Of a DNA stretch of 64,000 bases, positions 43,124 through 51,890 are shown piece by piece. The notes beneath the pieces are model-generated. The model ran no database searches. It saw only the letters and a program-made list of their open reading frames with translations, and had not been told where the DNA came from. Source of the stretch: Paenibacillus sp. GSMTC-2017 (GTDB taxonomy: Bacteria; Bacillota; Bacilli; Paenibacillales; Paenibacillaceae); assembly GCF_016019935.1 (NCBI RefSeq), contig NZ_JAECMT010000001.1, positions 22 to 64,021 on the forward strand. Direction: 5' to 3'. The first letter of the stretch is position 1. Each line of letters starts with the position of its first letter. The position numbers and the translations under genes were made by a program.

Positions 43124-43475
43124 TTATGATAGAGATATTCTACAGACCTCAGCTTATATCCACTAATGAGACTAGCTTCTCGACCATCGAACAATAATCC
43201 GTTTAATCCTTCGACTAGATTCTACACAAAAGTAGATCCCATTTCATCCTAGGTATGTGTACTAACCTTAAGCAATTTATCCCTGTTCAACGTTCATTAC
43301 GTGTATAGGCTCTTTGGAGTTTATATAAATAGGTTTATGAAGGAGCTGGTACTACAAAATCCATCATTGCGCATCATCCATTAGATGAGAGGGGGTAACT
43401 CACAACAACACTTAGCATCTTATTTTTGAATCGATTGTTACCAATCCCAACTAAAACCTAGGAGGTTATGTGACG
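43124..43475 (+). other. Long leader of LPMO 2
   Basis: About 350 bases without a gene. It shares ordered blocks with the LPMO 1 leader: GAGTTTATATAAAT (near 43317), a GAAGGAG segment, GAGAGGGGG and AACTAAAACCTAGGAGGT before the start. The promoter is probably close to the cre site. Confidence 0.5.
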
Positions 43476-44840
43476 ATGAATCAAATCCGTTTGAATTCTA
43501 GTCTAAAAATGCGTGCTCTGATTGCTTGTGGTTGTTTGTTGCTCATAGTAGCTATTATGTTAATATTCGCAAAACCCGTTTCTGCTCACGGTTATGTTGA
43601 TTCTCCAGCAAGCCGTGCAATTCAATGTAAAAACGGTCTAAATACGAATTGCGGGGCAATCGTTAATGAGCCCCAAAGCCTTGAAGGCCTCAAAAACTTC
43701 CCAACTGCTGGGCCTGCGGATGGGAAGATTGCAAGTGCTGGACTTGCAGGATTCTCAAATCTTGATGCACAAACGGCAACTCGGTGGAACAAAGTTGCGA
43801 TGAGCAGCGGTACAAATACGTTTACTTGGAAATTTACTGCCCCGCATGCAACGACAAGTTACCGCTACTTTATTACTAAGGTAGGCTGGAATCCTAATGC
43901 GCCGCTAACACGCGCTCAATTAGATCTTACTCCGTTCTGTACGGTTCAAGGAAACGGCCAAGCTCCTCCAACAACGCTTTCACATAGCTGTAACGTACCC
44001 GCTAGAACTGGCTATCATATCATCCTCGCTGTATGGGATATCTCCAATACACCAAATGCTTGGTATATCGCGATCGATGCTCAATTCGGTCCGTCTGGTC
44101 CAACAGATACTACCGCTCCAACAATTCCAACTAGTTTGGCAGCAGGGGCGAATGTAGGCACTACGACAGCTTCGCTTTCTTGGAACGCTTCAACAGACGC
44201 CAATGGTGTCTCAGGTTATGAAATCTTTAACGGGTCTAACCCAACACCAATTGCAACCGTATCTGGCAACCAAACAAATGTCAATCTGACCAACTTGCTC
44301 GCCGGAACAACCTATAATTTATCGGTCAAGGCTTATGACGCGGCAGGCAATCGATCTGCCGCAAGCAACAGCGTTCAAATTACTACCCTCCCTCAAGTCA
44401 ATGATACAACGCCACCATCGAACCCAACAGGCTTGCATGTGATGGGTCCTGCTGGTTCAAACTCATTGACACTAATGTGGAATGCTTCAACTGATGCGAA
44501 TGGTATATCTGGCTACCGTATTTACTCTGGAGCAAACATCGTTGCAACAGTAGTTGGGCCTGCAACTCAAAAGCTCATAACTGGTTTGACTCCAAATACG
44601 ACTTACACCTTTACCGTTCGAGCCCTTGATCCATCGAATAATGTGTCTGGCAATAGTAATGCAATAACAGTCACAACCCCTCAAGGTCCAACCGCTACAC
44701 CATGGGCTGTAAACACAGCCTATGCTACGAACACGCTAGTTTCCTACAATGGCGCAACCTACAAATGTCTTCAGCCACATACATCGCAAGCTGGCTGGGA
44801 GCCAAGTAATGTAGCGTCTCTATGGCAGCTTCAGCCTTAA
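43476..44840 (+). CDS. Chitin-active lytic polysaccharide monooxygenase, AA10 + 2 FnIII + CBM5/12 (copy 2)
   Basis: A 454-residue close paralog of the gene at 34939. The signal peptide ends PVSA and the mature enzyme starts at His38 (HGYVDSPASRA); the second copper ligand is the His of FTAPHATTSYRYFI. Domain order is the same: AA10, two FnIII modules (TTASLSWNASTDANGVSGYE and SNSLTLMWNASTDANGISGY) and a CBM5/12 module (NTLVSYNGATYKC, then WEPSN). The two proteins differ at scattered sites, including ARH versus APH before the copper ligand and linker length after the AA10 domain, so the duplication is not very recent. It has its own terminator. Confidence 0.95.
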   Translation: MNQIRLNSSLKMRALIACGCLLLIVAIMLIFAKPVSAHGYVDSPASRAIQCKNGLNTNCGAIVNEPQSLEGLKNFPTAGPADGKIASAGLAGFSNLDAQTATRWNKVAMSSGTNTFTWKFTAPHATTSYRYFITKVGWNPNAPLTRAQLDLTPFCTVQGNGQAPPTTLSHSCNVPARTGYHIILAVWDISNTPNAWYIAIDAQFGPSGPTDTTAPTIPTSLAAGANVGTTTASLSWNASTDANGVSGYEIFNGSNPTPIATVSGNQTNVNLTNLLAGTTYNLSVKAYDAAGNRSAASNSVQITTLPQVNDTTPPSNPTGLHVMGPAGSNSLTLMWNASTDANGISGYRIYSGANIVATVVGPATQKLITGLTPNTTYTFTVRALDPSNNVSGNSNAITVTTPQGPTATPWAVNTAYATNTLVSYNGATYKCLQPHTSQAGWEPSNVASLWQLQP

Positions 44841-44850
44841 TAATTGAGTT

Positions 44851-44890
44851 AAACCCTCGATACTCCTAAGGAGCATCGAGGGTTTTTCAT
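44851..44890 (+). terminator. Rho-independent terminator of LPMO 2
   Basis: Perfect 11-bp stem AAACCCTCGAT (44851-44861) / ATCGAGGGTTT (44875-44885), then TTC. Confidence 0.88.
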
Positions 44891-45050
44891 TAGGAAGCAT
44901 AGTACATAATGCAGCTTAAGAGAGCAATCCAGAAGAAATGTAACTTTACGTAATTAGATAAAATAGATGTATCAATCTGTTTTATATTCATGCGGGTGTG
45001 TCACTATAATTGTTGATTTAAACAAAATATTAATAAAGGTAGTGGATACG

Positions 45051-45833
45051 ATGAAAACAACTCTATCAAAAGATGGTACAACTATTGCTTATGACGTCTA
45101 TGGAAACGGTCCTGCTCTCATATTCATCACAGGAGCCACCTGTTTTCGCTCGTTCGAACCAGTTTTGTATGATGCCACTGTATTTGCGGAACATTTTACC
45201 GTCTACAATTATGACAGAAGGGGACGTGGTGACAGTGGAAACACATTACCTTACGCAATTGAACGTGAACTGGAAGACATTGAAGCGCTAATTAATGAGG
45301 CAGGGGGGACTGCTTTCGTTTACGGGCATTCATCGGGTGCTATTCTAGCACTTGAAGCCGCAATGCATCTTGGGGAAAAAGTAAGCAAGCTCGTCATGTT
45401 CGACCCTGCTTATTCACATGACGAGGAAAATCAACATGAATTCAAAGAGCTTAGTCAATGGCTTTATCAACTACTCGATAATGGTCAATATGATGAAGCC
45501 ATACGTTCATTCTTAGAAGGTATCGGCATTCCAATAGAAGTGATTACTGGAATGCAGCAATCATCGCAGTGGCCAACAATGGTAGCACTTGCACCTACGC
45601 TTGCTTACGATACGACAATAGCTAGTGAGTTGCCACCTATTGAAAGAGCCTCTAAACTTACAGTGCCTACTCAAATTATTGTTGGTGAGAATAGTCCCAC
45701 CTCGATCCATATCGTTGCAAACCTATTGAATCAAGCAATTCCAAACGCAAAATACGACACATTGATTGGCCAAGATCATATGCCGAATCCAAATACAGTC
45801 CTTCAGATCCTTTCGGATTTTCTAAATCGCTAA
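45051..45833 (+). CDS. Alpha/beta hydrolase
   Basis: A 260-residue soluble alpha/beta hydrolase. An N-terminal strand (KDGTTIAYDVYGNGPALIFI) is followed by the oxyanion region ITGATCF, the YDRRGRGDSG strand, and the nucleophile elbow YGHSSGA (Ser). The acid lies in VGENSPTS, and the His is in GQDHMPNP near the C-terminus. Similar proteins are esterases or lactonases of unknown substrate. ATG 45051 has AAAGGTAGTGG upstream; the frame is open for 28 codons before it without support. Confidence 0.87.
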   Translation: MKTTLSKDGTTIAYDVYGNGPALIFITGATCFRSFEPVLYDATVFAEHFTVYNYDRRGRGDSGNTLPYAIERELEDIEALINEAGGTAFVYGHSSGAILALEAAMHLGEKVSKLVMFDPAYSHDEENQHEFKELSQWLYQLLDNGQYDEAIRSFLEGIGIPIEVITGMQQSSQWPTMVALAPTLAYDTTIASELPPIERASKLTVPTQIIVGENSPTSIHIVANLLNQAIPNAKYDTLIGQDHMPNPNTVLQILSDFLNR

Positions 45834-45887
45834 GTAGAGGAATATTTGGAAACATGTAGAATAAATAAGCAATGAATATTGGAGGAG

Positions 45888-46712
45888 ATGATTCGACTGA
45901 CTACATTAGTACTTGAGACAGCGAGAAAGGTTGAGAAATCCGAAACTAACGCACTGTTTTCACGGTTAAATACAATTCGAAATATGGAAGGAAATCCAAA
46001 CGAGGTACACATCGAACATTTTGGTAATACCACTGCTTTTATCGCTAAAGGGATTCCTGATCCTTATTTTAATTCTGTTCGAGGATTCACATTTGCTGAT
46101 ATAGAACTATTAGATCCAATCTTGGAATTTTATCGTAATCATAATGTTAAATGTAGAATGGATATCGCTCCTTTTGACGTAGAGCCGGAATTGTTAATAC
46201 GATTATCTGAACGGGGTTATTATCAATATGGATTTCACACTGCATTATATAGAAAGATAAATATTCCATTACCACAAACTTATAATAAAGAGTCTCTGGT
46301 CATTCGTAAACTACGTGAAGATGAGTTTGGATTATTTGGAGAAATCTATACGAAAGGTTTCGGTATGTCTGATTTTCTTTCATCCGCGATTGCTAAGAAC
46401 AACCAAGTGCTGTATCACGTACCGGGATGGCACTTTTATCTTGCAACATATAATAACAGTCCTGCTGCAATCGCAGTATTAAATGTTCAAGATGGAATCG
46501 GCTCATTTGCTGCCGCTACGACACTGCCAGATTTTAGAGGACGAGGATGTCAAACAGCTCTATTGGAAGAGAGATTAAAGGATGCAGCCGAACTTGATTG
46601 TGAGCTAGTGGTATCACAATCAAGATTTGGATCAGTTAGTCAAAGTAATATGGAGCGTGTCGGAATGCGAATTGCTTATACGAAGTCTCTTTGGAAAGAG
46701 ATTTCCAAGTAA
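45888..46712 (+). CDS. GNAT family acetyltransferase
   Basis: A protein of about 274 residues with a C-terminal GNAT domain. The domain includes YLATYNNSPAAIAVLNVQDG, the binding-site strand FAAATTLPDFRGRGCQTALL (R-G-x-G turn) and ERVGMRIAYTKSLW. The N-terminal half is an extension typical of two-domain GNAT proteins. The ribosome site GGAGGAG (45881-45887) is too close to ATG 45888; CTG 45897, which would give an N-terminus of (M)TTLVLETARK, has better spacing. Either start may be used. Function unknown; the acceptor is not recognised. Confidence 0.8.
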   Translation: MIRLTTLVLETARKVEKSETNALFSRLNTIRNMEGNPNEVHIEHFGNTTAFIAKGIPDPYFNSVRGFTFADIELLDPILEFYRNHNVKCRMDIAPFDVEPELLIRLSERGYYQYGFHTALYRKINIPLPQTYNKESLVIRKLREDEFGLFGEIYTKGFGMSDFLSSAIAKNNQVLYHVPGWHFYLATYNNSPAAIAVLNVQDGIGSFAAATTLPDFRGRGCQTALLEERLKDAAELDCELVVSQSRFGSVSQSNMERVGMRIAYTKSLWKEISK

Positions 46713-46817
46713 CAACTATCGACTTGTTTATAATTAAACACTTCATTTTATAAGATTAATGCTTGAGCAATTCAATTTAAACGAATATAATAACAATAAC
46801 AGAATAAATAAAAGAGG

Positions 46818-46861
46818 GAGCACCTCTAGATGAGCGCACGTGCGCTTATTTAGGGGTGCTC
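46818..46861. repeat. 22-bp hairpin upstream of a small gene
   Basis: The two 22-base arms (46818-46839 and 46840-46861) pair completely with three G-U pairs. The centre is the palindrome GCGCACGTGCGC. There is no good T run after it, so it is not an obvious terminator. It lies about 13 bases before the ribosome site of the next gene. Confidence 0.75.
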
Positions 46862-46886
46862 TACGTTTGTTTGGGAGGAAATTAGT

Positions 46887-47141
46887 TTGAAGTATGAAGT
46901 TTTTTTATTAAATGAAAGTAAGGAAACTTACGGACGCAAAAAAGATTGGATGGAGCTAGGAGTCATTGAGACAGAATGGAAAGTGTTGTCTGGTGATAGT
47001 TTGCTCTTAGATGAGTCCATTCAGGAAAAGGTTACTGTCGAATTTCCTCGCCTGCATCAGCAAACGTTTTATAAAGTAGATAAAGTTATCACTGTTCCAG
47101 ATGATGAAACGTTAGAAATTTTAATCGTTCGATCCTCGTAA
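46887..47141 (+). CDS. Small conserved-looking protein of unknown function
   Basis: An 84-residue protein starting at TTG 46887, with GGGAGGAA 5-12 bases upstream. It begins with TTG-coded Met followed by KYEVFLLNESKETYGRKKDW and has regular beta-strand patterns (VTVEFPRLHQQTFYKVDKVI, ETLEILIVRSS). No signal peptide, helix-turn-helix or Cys is present. The upstream 22-bp hairpin could affect its expression. No family is recognised. It ends 10 bases from the end of a convergent truncated lysR gene. Confidence 0.6.
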   Translation: MKYEVFLLNESKETYGRKKDWMELGVIETEWKVLSGDSLLLDESIQEKVTVEFPRLHQQTFYKVDKVITVPDDETLEILIVRSS

Positions 47142-47151
47142 CTAATGAATG

Positions 47152-47790
47152 TTAATTAGTAGCAACTAGCATATTATGCAAATGATTTGCCGCAACGGAA
47201 AGCGGTGTGCTTTTACGTTTAATAATTCCCACTTTTCTTGAAGGAATAGGTTTCTCAAGCTGAATTTCAAACAAGTTGCCTAATGATAATTCCGCTTTAA
47301 TAAACTCACTAATAACACAAGCAATTCCAAACCCATTACGTGTAAATTCAACTAACAAATCTAAACTTCCAAGTTCGATCTCTGGTTTTATAATGAATCC
47401 GTTCTCAGATGCAAATTCATCAATACAAGTCCGTGTTTGGCCGTCTTTTTCAAGTAGAATAATTGGAAAATCAAGTAGTTTCTCGAATGAAACAACCTCC
47501 TCGGATAAGTATTTATATTTTTCTCCAACAATAAAACGATCTTGAATCGTTATGCTTTCTTGAATATCAATCTGCAAATCGGAAATAGGGAGATTAACGA
47601 TTCCTATATCGATTTTCCCTTCTTTAAGAAGAGTTATTGTTTCTGTTGTTGTTCGATTAAAAACTTGTATTTTTATGTTAGGAAAAGATTCATGATAGGT
47701 TTTTAGATGTGGTAGCAAAAAGTGTTTGCATAACGTATCACCTTCTCCAAGCTTAACTTCCCCACTAGTAAGGTGATGCATTTCACCACT
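47152..47790 (-). pseudogene. LysR regulator lacking its DNA-binding domain
   Basis: The minus-strand frame gives about 210 residues that match only the effector-binding domain of a LysR regulator: HHLTSGEVKLGEGDTLCKHF, then FLLPHLKTYHESFPNIKIQV, GKIDIGIVNLP and FTRNGFGIACVISEF. The helix-turn-helix of about 85 residues is absent; reading upstream meets a stop at 47791-47793 and no homologous sequence follows. It faces away from an equally truncated purA 28 bases away. This looks like one side of a deletion that removed both 5' ends. Confidence 0.75.
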
Positions 47791-47819
47791 TCACTGGCAT
47801 CCAAAAATGTGTTACTTGA

Positions 47820-48365
47820 TCATTTGTACCGCATTTTATTAAAAGAATTATAGCAGTTACGAAAGCTTATTCCAGTTGTGTGGGTGAAGGAGCTTTTGTT
47901 TCTGAAATTTTCGATGACGAAGCATCTAAACTGCGAAAGCGTGGAGGAGATGCTGTTGAATATGGGGCGACTACTGGACGACCGAGGCGAGTAGGGTGGT
48001 TTGATGCAGTAGCAACCAGGTATGGATGTAAAATTCAAGGAGCAACCGAAGTTGCTTTGACGAATCTCGACGTATTAGGTTATTTGGATGATATCCACTT
48101 TTGCATTGCCTATCAAATCGATGGTAATCAAACAGTTGATTTCCCGAATCCATCAGAACTGGAAAGAGCAATACCTGTCTATAAAAAACTTACTGGATGG
48201 AAGACGGATATTTCTCATATTCGTTCATTTGAAGAATTACCCAAACAAGCACAAAACTACGTTACACATATGGAGAAACTTATTGATGTTCCTATTCGCT
48301 ACATTTCGATTGGCCCTAAGAGAGAGCAGATTGTAGATAGAGGAATTAAAAGACAACACAATTAA
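47820..48365 (+). pseudogene. Adenylosuccinate synthetase, C-terminal fragment
   Basis: The plus-strand frame from about 47820 encodes the C-terminal 40% of adenylosuccinate synthetase: AVTKAYSSCVGEGAFVSEIF, EYGATTGRPRRVGWFDAVAT, ALTNLDVLGYLDDIHFCIAY, LTGWKTDISHIRSFEELP and ISIGPKREQIVDR. The GTP-binding N-terminal part (about 270 residues) is missing and a TGA lies at 47817-47819. A start at GTG 47880 is possible but would give an inactive product. The rest of purA was probably deleted together with the start of the lysR gene on the other side. Confidence 0.8.
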
Positions 48366-48399
48366 TGATTTGACTAAAGCAAACTGTTCATGTAAGATT

Positions 48400-48655
48400 A
48401 TCAAAATTGTATTATATAGGAAAAGCTATGACCGAGGCCAAAGCGTTCAAAAATCGTTGTACAGAGAAGAAACCCAAAGGCTGAAAGGTTTCTCATTACG
48501 TGTGAACTACATCCTACCTTGTGAGCTGTTACGGACAAAACTTCCGTAATCGGTATAAAACCGTTATCTAACTTAAGGACCATTAGCTTATTTGCTTCGG
48601 TCAAAACTAGGGTGGTATCACGACACATTCGTCCCTGACGAATGTGTCTTTTTGC
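48400..48655 (+). ncRNA. T-box riboswitch (proline) upstream of proS
   Basis: A tRNA-sensing leader. The antiterminator core AGGGTGGTATCACG is at 48609-48622 (consensus AGGGTGGNACCGCG). The terminator is GACACATTCGTC (48622-48633) / GACGAATGTGTC (48637-48648) followed by TTTTT. In stem I the AGAGA-type element (ACAGAGAAG) and the specifier region ACATCCTACC are visible; CCT at 48513-48515, followed by ACC, reads as a proline codon. Uncharged tRNA-Pro should promote read-through into proS. Confidence 0.92.
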
Positions 48656-48689
48656 ATTTATTTCTACTTACAAAGGGAGGCTACTTCTT

Positions 48690-50405
48690 ATGTACCAAAG
48701 CAAGTTATTACTAACAACAATGCGAGAATCGCCAGCAGACGCTGAGGTAATTAGCCATCAATTATTGCTTCGTGCAGGATTTATTCGACAGTTAGCAGCA
48801 GGAATATACACACATATGCCAATAGGATTACGAGTACTAAGAAAGATTGAACAAATCGTTCGCAAGGAGATGGACAAAGCAGGTGCCCAAGAAATGCTGA
48901 TGCCTGCGATGCAACCAACGGAATTGTGGAAAGAATCCGGTCGCTATTATGTGTATGGACCTGAATTAATACGTTTGCATGATAGACATGAACGCGAATT
49001 TGCACTCGGACCAACACATGAAGAAGTCATTACTTCAATCGTGCGTAATGAAATAAACTCGTATAAGAAGTTACCAGTTACACTTTATCAAATTCAAACG
49101 AAGTTCCGTGATGAAAGACGACCTAGATTTGGACTACTTCGAGGCAGAGAGTTTCTAATGAAAGATGCATATTCATTTGATATCGATTGGAACGGACTAG
49201 ATCAATCTTATTGGAATATGTTTCATTCTTATCATCGGATTTTTAATCAATTTGGATTAAACTTTCGTGCAGTAGAAGCCGACTCTGGCACTATAGGAGG
49301 CGAAGGAGAAACGCATGAGTTTATGGCTTTAGCCGATATTGGTGAAGATACGATTGCAGCATGTACGTGTTGCGAATACGCGGCAAATATAGAGAGAGCT
49401 GAATCTAGAAATCCTCAATTGGGAGTTGATGAAGCTTCTACAACTTCACAACACGAAAAATTTTATACACCACATATTAAAACGATTGATCAACTCGTTG
49501 AAAACCTGCAAATTGACCCTACTGATATTATGAAAACAATCGTTTTCATTGCTGATCAACGTGCAGTTGCAGTTGTCGTCAGGGGCGATCATGAAATTAA
49601 TGAGTTGAAAGTTAAAAACTATTTAGGTGCTGAACAACTATCACTCGCTGACTCAGAAACGGTAGAGATGATGACTGGTGTACCAACAGGTTTTATCGGT
49701 CCAATCGGTTTAAGCATTCCTGTTCTAGTTGATCAAACAGTAGTTCAGATGTATAGTGGGATTGCTGGTGCCAATGAGACGGATCATCATCACCGAAATA
49801 TTAATGCAGGTCGCGATATTACCCTTGATCATGTTGGTGATTTTCGAAACGTAATTGAAGGTGAATTATGCTCTCGTTGTAACGAAGGAACATTAGCATT
49901 TCATCGTGGAATTGAGATTGGACACGTATTTAAACTTGGAACTAAATATAGTGGGCAGCTAAGTGCAACTTTCTTAGATTCGTATGGAAAAAGTCAAACT
50001 ATGATTATGGGCTGCTATGGTATTGGGGTTTCTCGAATTCTTTCAGCAGTCATTGAGCAAAACCATGATGAGAATGGAATGATTTGGCCTTCGACAATTG
50101 CACCTTACCACGTCCACCTTATCCCTATCTCTGTGAAAGACCATTTACAAATGGAAGTAGTTAGTGAATTATATAATCGACTTCTAGAAAATGGCGTTGA
50201 CGTGCTCATCGACGACAGAGATGAACGTCCTGGAGTTAAATTTAAAGATTCAGATTTGATTGGCATACCAATACGAATTGTTGTTGGTAAAGATGCTGTG
50301 AATGGAAATGTTGAAATCATCAAACGAAGAAATAACCAAAAAGAGATCATAACTGTTAACGAAGCTTTTGATCGAATTATTGATTCTATTAAAAAATCCG
50401 ATTAA
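48690..50405 (+). CDS. proS: Prolyl-tRNA synthetase
   Basis: A 571-residue class II aminoacyl-tRNA synthetase of the bacterial long type. Motif 1 lies around HMPIGLRVLRKIEQIVRKEM, motif 2 is KFRDERRPRFGLLRGREFLM, the editing (INS) domain occupies about 225-380 (KTIVFIADQRAVAVVVRGDH), motif 3 is MGCYGIGVSRILSAVIEQNH and the anticodon-binding domain is C-terminal (DVLIDDRDERPGVKFKDSDL). It charges tRNA-Pro with proline. The start is ATG 48690 with GGGAGG upstream. Expression is controlled by the T-box leader. A separate main proS may exist elsewhere; this cannot be judged here. Confidence 0.95.
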   Translation: MYQSKLLLTTMRESPADAEVISHQLLLRAGFIRQLAAGIYTHMPIGLRVLRKIEQIVRKEMDKAGAQEMLMPAMQPTELWKESGRYYVYGPELIRLHDRHEREFALGPTHEEVITSIVRNEINSYKKLPVTLYQIQTKFRDERRPRFGLLRGREFLMKDAYSFDIDWNGLDQSYWNMFHSYHRIFNQFGLNFRAVEADSGTIGGEGETHEFMALADIGEDTIAACTCCEYAANIERAESRNPQLGVDEASTTSQHEKFYTPHIKTIDQLVENLQIDPTDIMKTIVFIADQRAVAVVVRGDHEINELKVKNYLGAEQLSLADSETVEMMTGVPTGFIGPIGLSIPVLVDQTVVQMYSGIAGANETDHHHRNINAGRDITLDHVGDFRNVIEGELCSRCNEGTLAFHRGIEIGHVFKLGTKYSGQLSATFLDSYGKSQTMIMGCYGIGVSRILSAVIEQNHDENGMIWPSTIAPYHVHLIPISVKDHLQMEVVSELYNRLLENGVDVLIDDRDERPGVKFKDSDLIGIPIRIVVGKDAVNGNVEIIKRRNNQKEIITVNEAFDRIIDSIKKSD

Positions 50406-50481
50406 AGATCCATAGGATTTCGCATGTCCTGTCTGCACGATGTGTATCCTATTGGAAGTATTTATATTAAGATTAAAACAG

Positions 50482-50524
50482 AAAGAGTCTTGTATCGTTT
50501 ATTTAACGGACACGACTCTTTTTC
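50482..50524 (+). terminator. Rho-independent terminator of proS
   Basis: Stem AAAGAGTC (50482-50489) / GACTCTTT (50514-50521) enclosing a short TGT/ACA helix, then TT. Confidence 0.8.
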
Positions 50525-50532
50525 TGTTCATA

Positions 50533-50562
50533 TTGACAACAATTGTTAATTCATAATATCAT
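50533..50562 (+). promoter_or_regulatory. Promoter with overlapping dyad for the marR operon
   Basis: TTGACA (50533-50538) and TATCAT (50557-50562) have an 18-base spacer. The palindrome AACAATTGTT (50538-50547) starts at the end of the -35 box, as expected for an autorepressing MarR operator. Confidence 0.55.
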
Positions 50563-50596
50563 TAGGATGCTACTAAATTTATGGTTAGGAGGATAT

Positions 50597-51034
50597 ATGT
50601 CCCAATCCGTGTTTTTCCTAAAACGAACCTATATTATGATGCGCAAACAATTAGATGTGAGGTTAAGTGAATACAATCTCACGACGTCACAATTAGAAGT
50701 GCTCGGTTATCTTTATAAGATACCACACGGACTAGAACAGGTTCAATTGCAGCAGTATAGCGGAATAACTTCAGCTACTTTGACTGGGATTTTAGACAAA
50801 ATGGAAAAAAGACAGTATATATCCCGTGAGATCAGCCATTCCGATGGACGTATTAAGGTTGTCGTGTTAACGGAACATGGATTTCAGATTTTTGCTCGAT
50901 TAATTGATCTTATGGAACAATTTGAAAATGACATGTTAAACGGATTTTCAAAAGCAGAACGAGCACTCCTTGCTGATTGGCTGCAAAGGATAGCCAAAAA
51001 TATGGGAGATGATTGGATCTACGGTTCAGAATAG
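50597..51034 (+). CDS. MarR family transcriptional regulator
   Basis: A 145-residue winged-helix regulator. The DNA-binding part is LSEYNLTTSQLEVLGYLYKI to LQQYSGITSATLTGILDKME (recognition helix) with the wing REISHSDGRIKVVVLTEHG. Dimerisation helices lie at both ends. ATG 50597 has TAGGAGG upstream; the frame opens 18 codons earlier in the promoter and is ignored there. It leads a three-gene operon with an SDR enzyme and a small protein and probably represses itself through the dyad at 50538-50547. Confidence 0.9.
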   Translation: MSQSVFFLKRTYIMMRKQLDVRLSEYNLTTSQLEVLGYLYKIPHGLEQVQLQQYSGITSATLTGILDKMEKRQYISREISHSDGRIKVVVLTEHGFQIFARLIDLMEQFENDMLNGFSKAERALLADWLQRIAKNMGDDWIYGSE

Positions 51035-51075
51035 TCTAAACATTTCGTTAGCTACCTAGCGAAAGGAGGCCATTT

Positions 51076-51852
51076 ATGAAACATGCATTAGTTACAGGAG
51101 GCACAAGCGGAATCGGAAATGGCGTTGCGCATCAACTAGCAGAACAAGGATGGAAGGTAACTCTTGTTGGTCGAAATGTGAAGCGTGGTACCTCTATCGC
51201 GGATGCAATTGGAGGCAAGTTTATTGGGGCAGATCTCTCATTGATGTCAGAAGTGAATAGACTGTCCCTTTTAGTTGAAGAGCCATTAGATGCGCTTATT
51301 TTGTGTGCAGGAGGAGTATCCTTTCATTCAAAACCGATATTAACTACTGAAGGTTTAGAAACAACTTTCGCCAGTAATTATTTAAGCAAATTTGCCTTAT
51401 CTGAATGGTTGCATTCCCGAATAAACCCAAACGGCTGCATCGTAATGGTTGGTGGTAATGGCAAATATTCAAATGCTCCAAGCGATTGGAACACTCCTCA
51501 TCCAAGCTTCAAAGCCGCGTTTAAATCAGCGCTAGCTGTCGATTCTTTTGCCGCCCGGTTTGCGAAACTAAATAAAGAAATACGAGTTCATACTTGTTAC
51601 CCAGGAATGGTTCGTACTAATCTGATGCATGATGCTGCCGCACCAATCCGACTTGTCACTTGGCTACTCAGCAAGCCAGTGGAAAAGGGGAGCTCCTATA
51701 TAACTCGCCTTGTAACGGAGGAACATCAAGAAGTCCATTGGAAGTTGGATACACCGATGAACATTTACAATCCACTTTCAGAGGAAGCTGTAGACTCTCT
51801 ATGGGCATACAGTAAAGATACTCTAAACAACATTGTCCCTAACAATGATTAA
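51076..51852 (+). CDS. Short-chain dehydrogenase/reductase
   Basis: A 258-residue SDR-type oxidoreductase. The cofactor motif is ALVTGGTSGIGNGVAHQLAE (TGxxxGIG) and the NAG-like motif is LILCAGGVSFHSKP. The catalytic tetrad is altered: the Ser-Tyr-Lys region reads CIVMVGGNGKYSNAPSD and SFKAAFKSALAVDSFAARFA, where YxxxK is replaced by FKAAFK, so classical catalysis is doubtful. AAAGGAGGC lies 6 bases before ATG 51076. It follows the MarR gene by 41 bases and is its likely target. Confidence 0.85.
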   Translation: MKHALVTGGTSGIGNGVAHQLAEQGWKVTLVGRNVKRGTSIADAIGGKFIGADLSLMSEVNRLSLLVEEPLDALILCAGGVSFHSKPILTTEGLETTFASNYLSKFALSEWLHSRINPNGCIVMVGGNGKYSNAPSDWNTPHPSFKAAFKSALAVDSFAARFAKLNKEIRVHTCYPGMVRTNLMHDAAAPIRLVTWLLSKPVEKGSSYITRLVTEEHQEVHWKLDTPMNIYNPLSEEAVDSLWAYSKDTLNNIVPNND

Positions 51853-51890
51853 TGAGTTAAATATTCAAGTGTAATAAGGGAGGCATGATT

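Noticed and set aside
34504..43475. Composite transposon bounded by the LPMO duplications
   Set aside because: The repeats are diverged genes in direct orientation, with no transposase, terminal inverted repeats or target duplications between or around them.
48401..48628. Minus-strand frame across the proS leader
   Set aside because: The region is a T-box RNA on the plus strand; the frame has no supporting start or homology.
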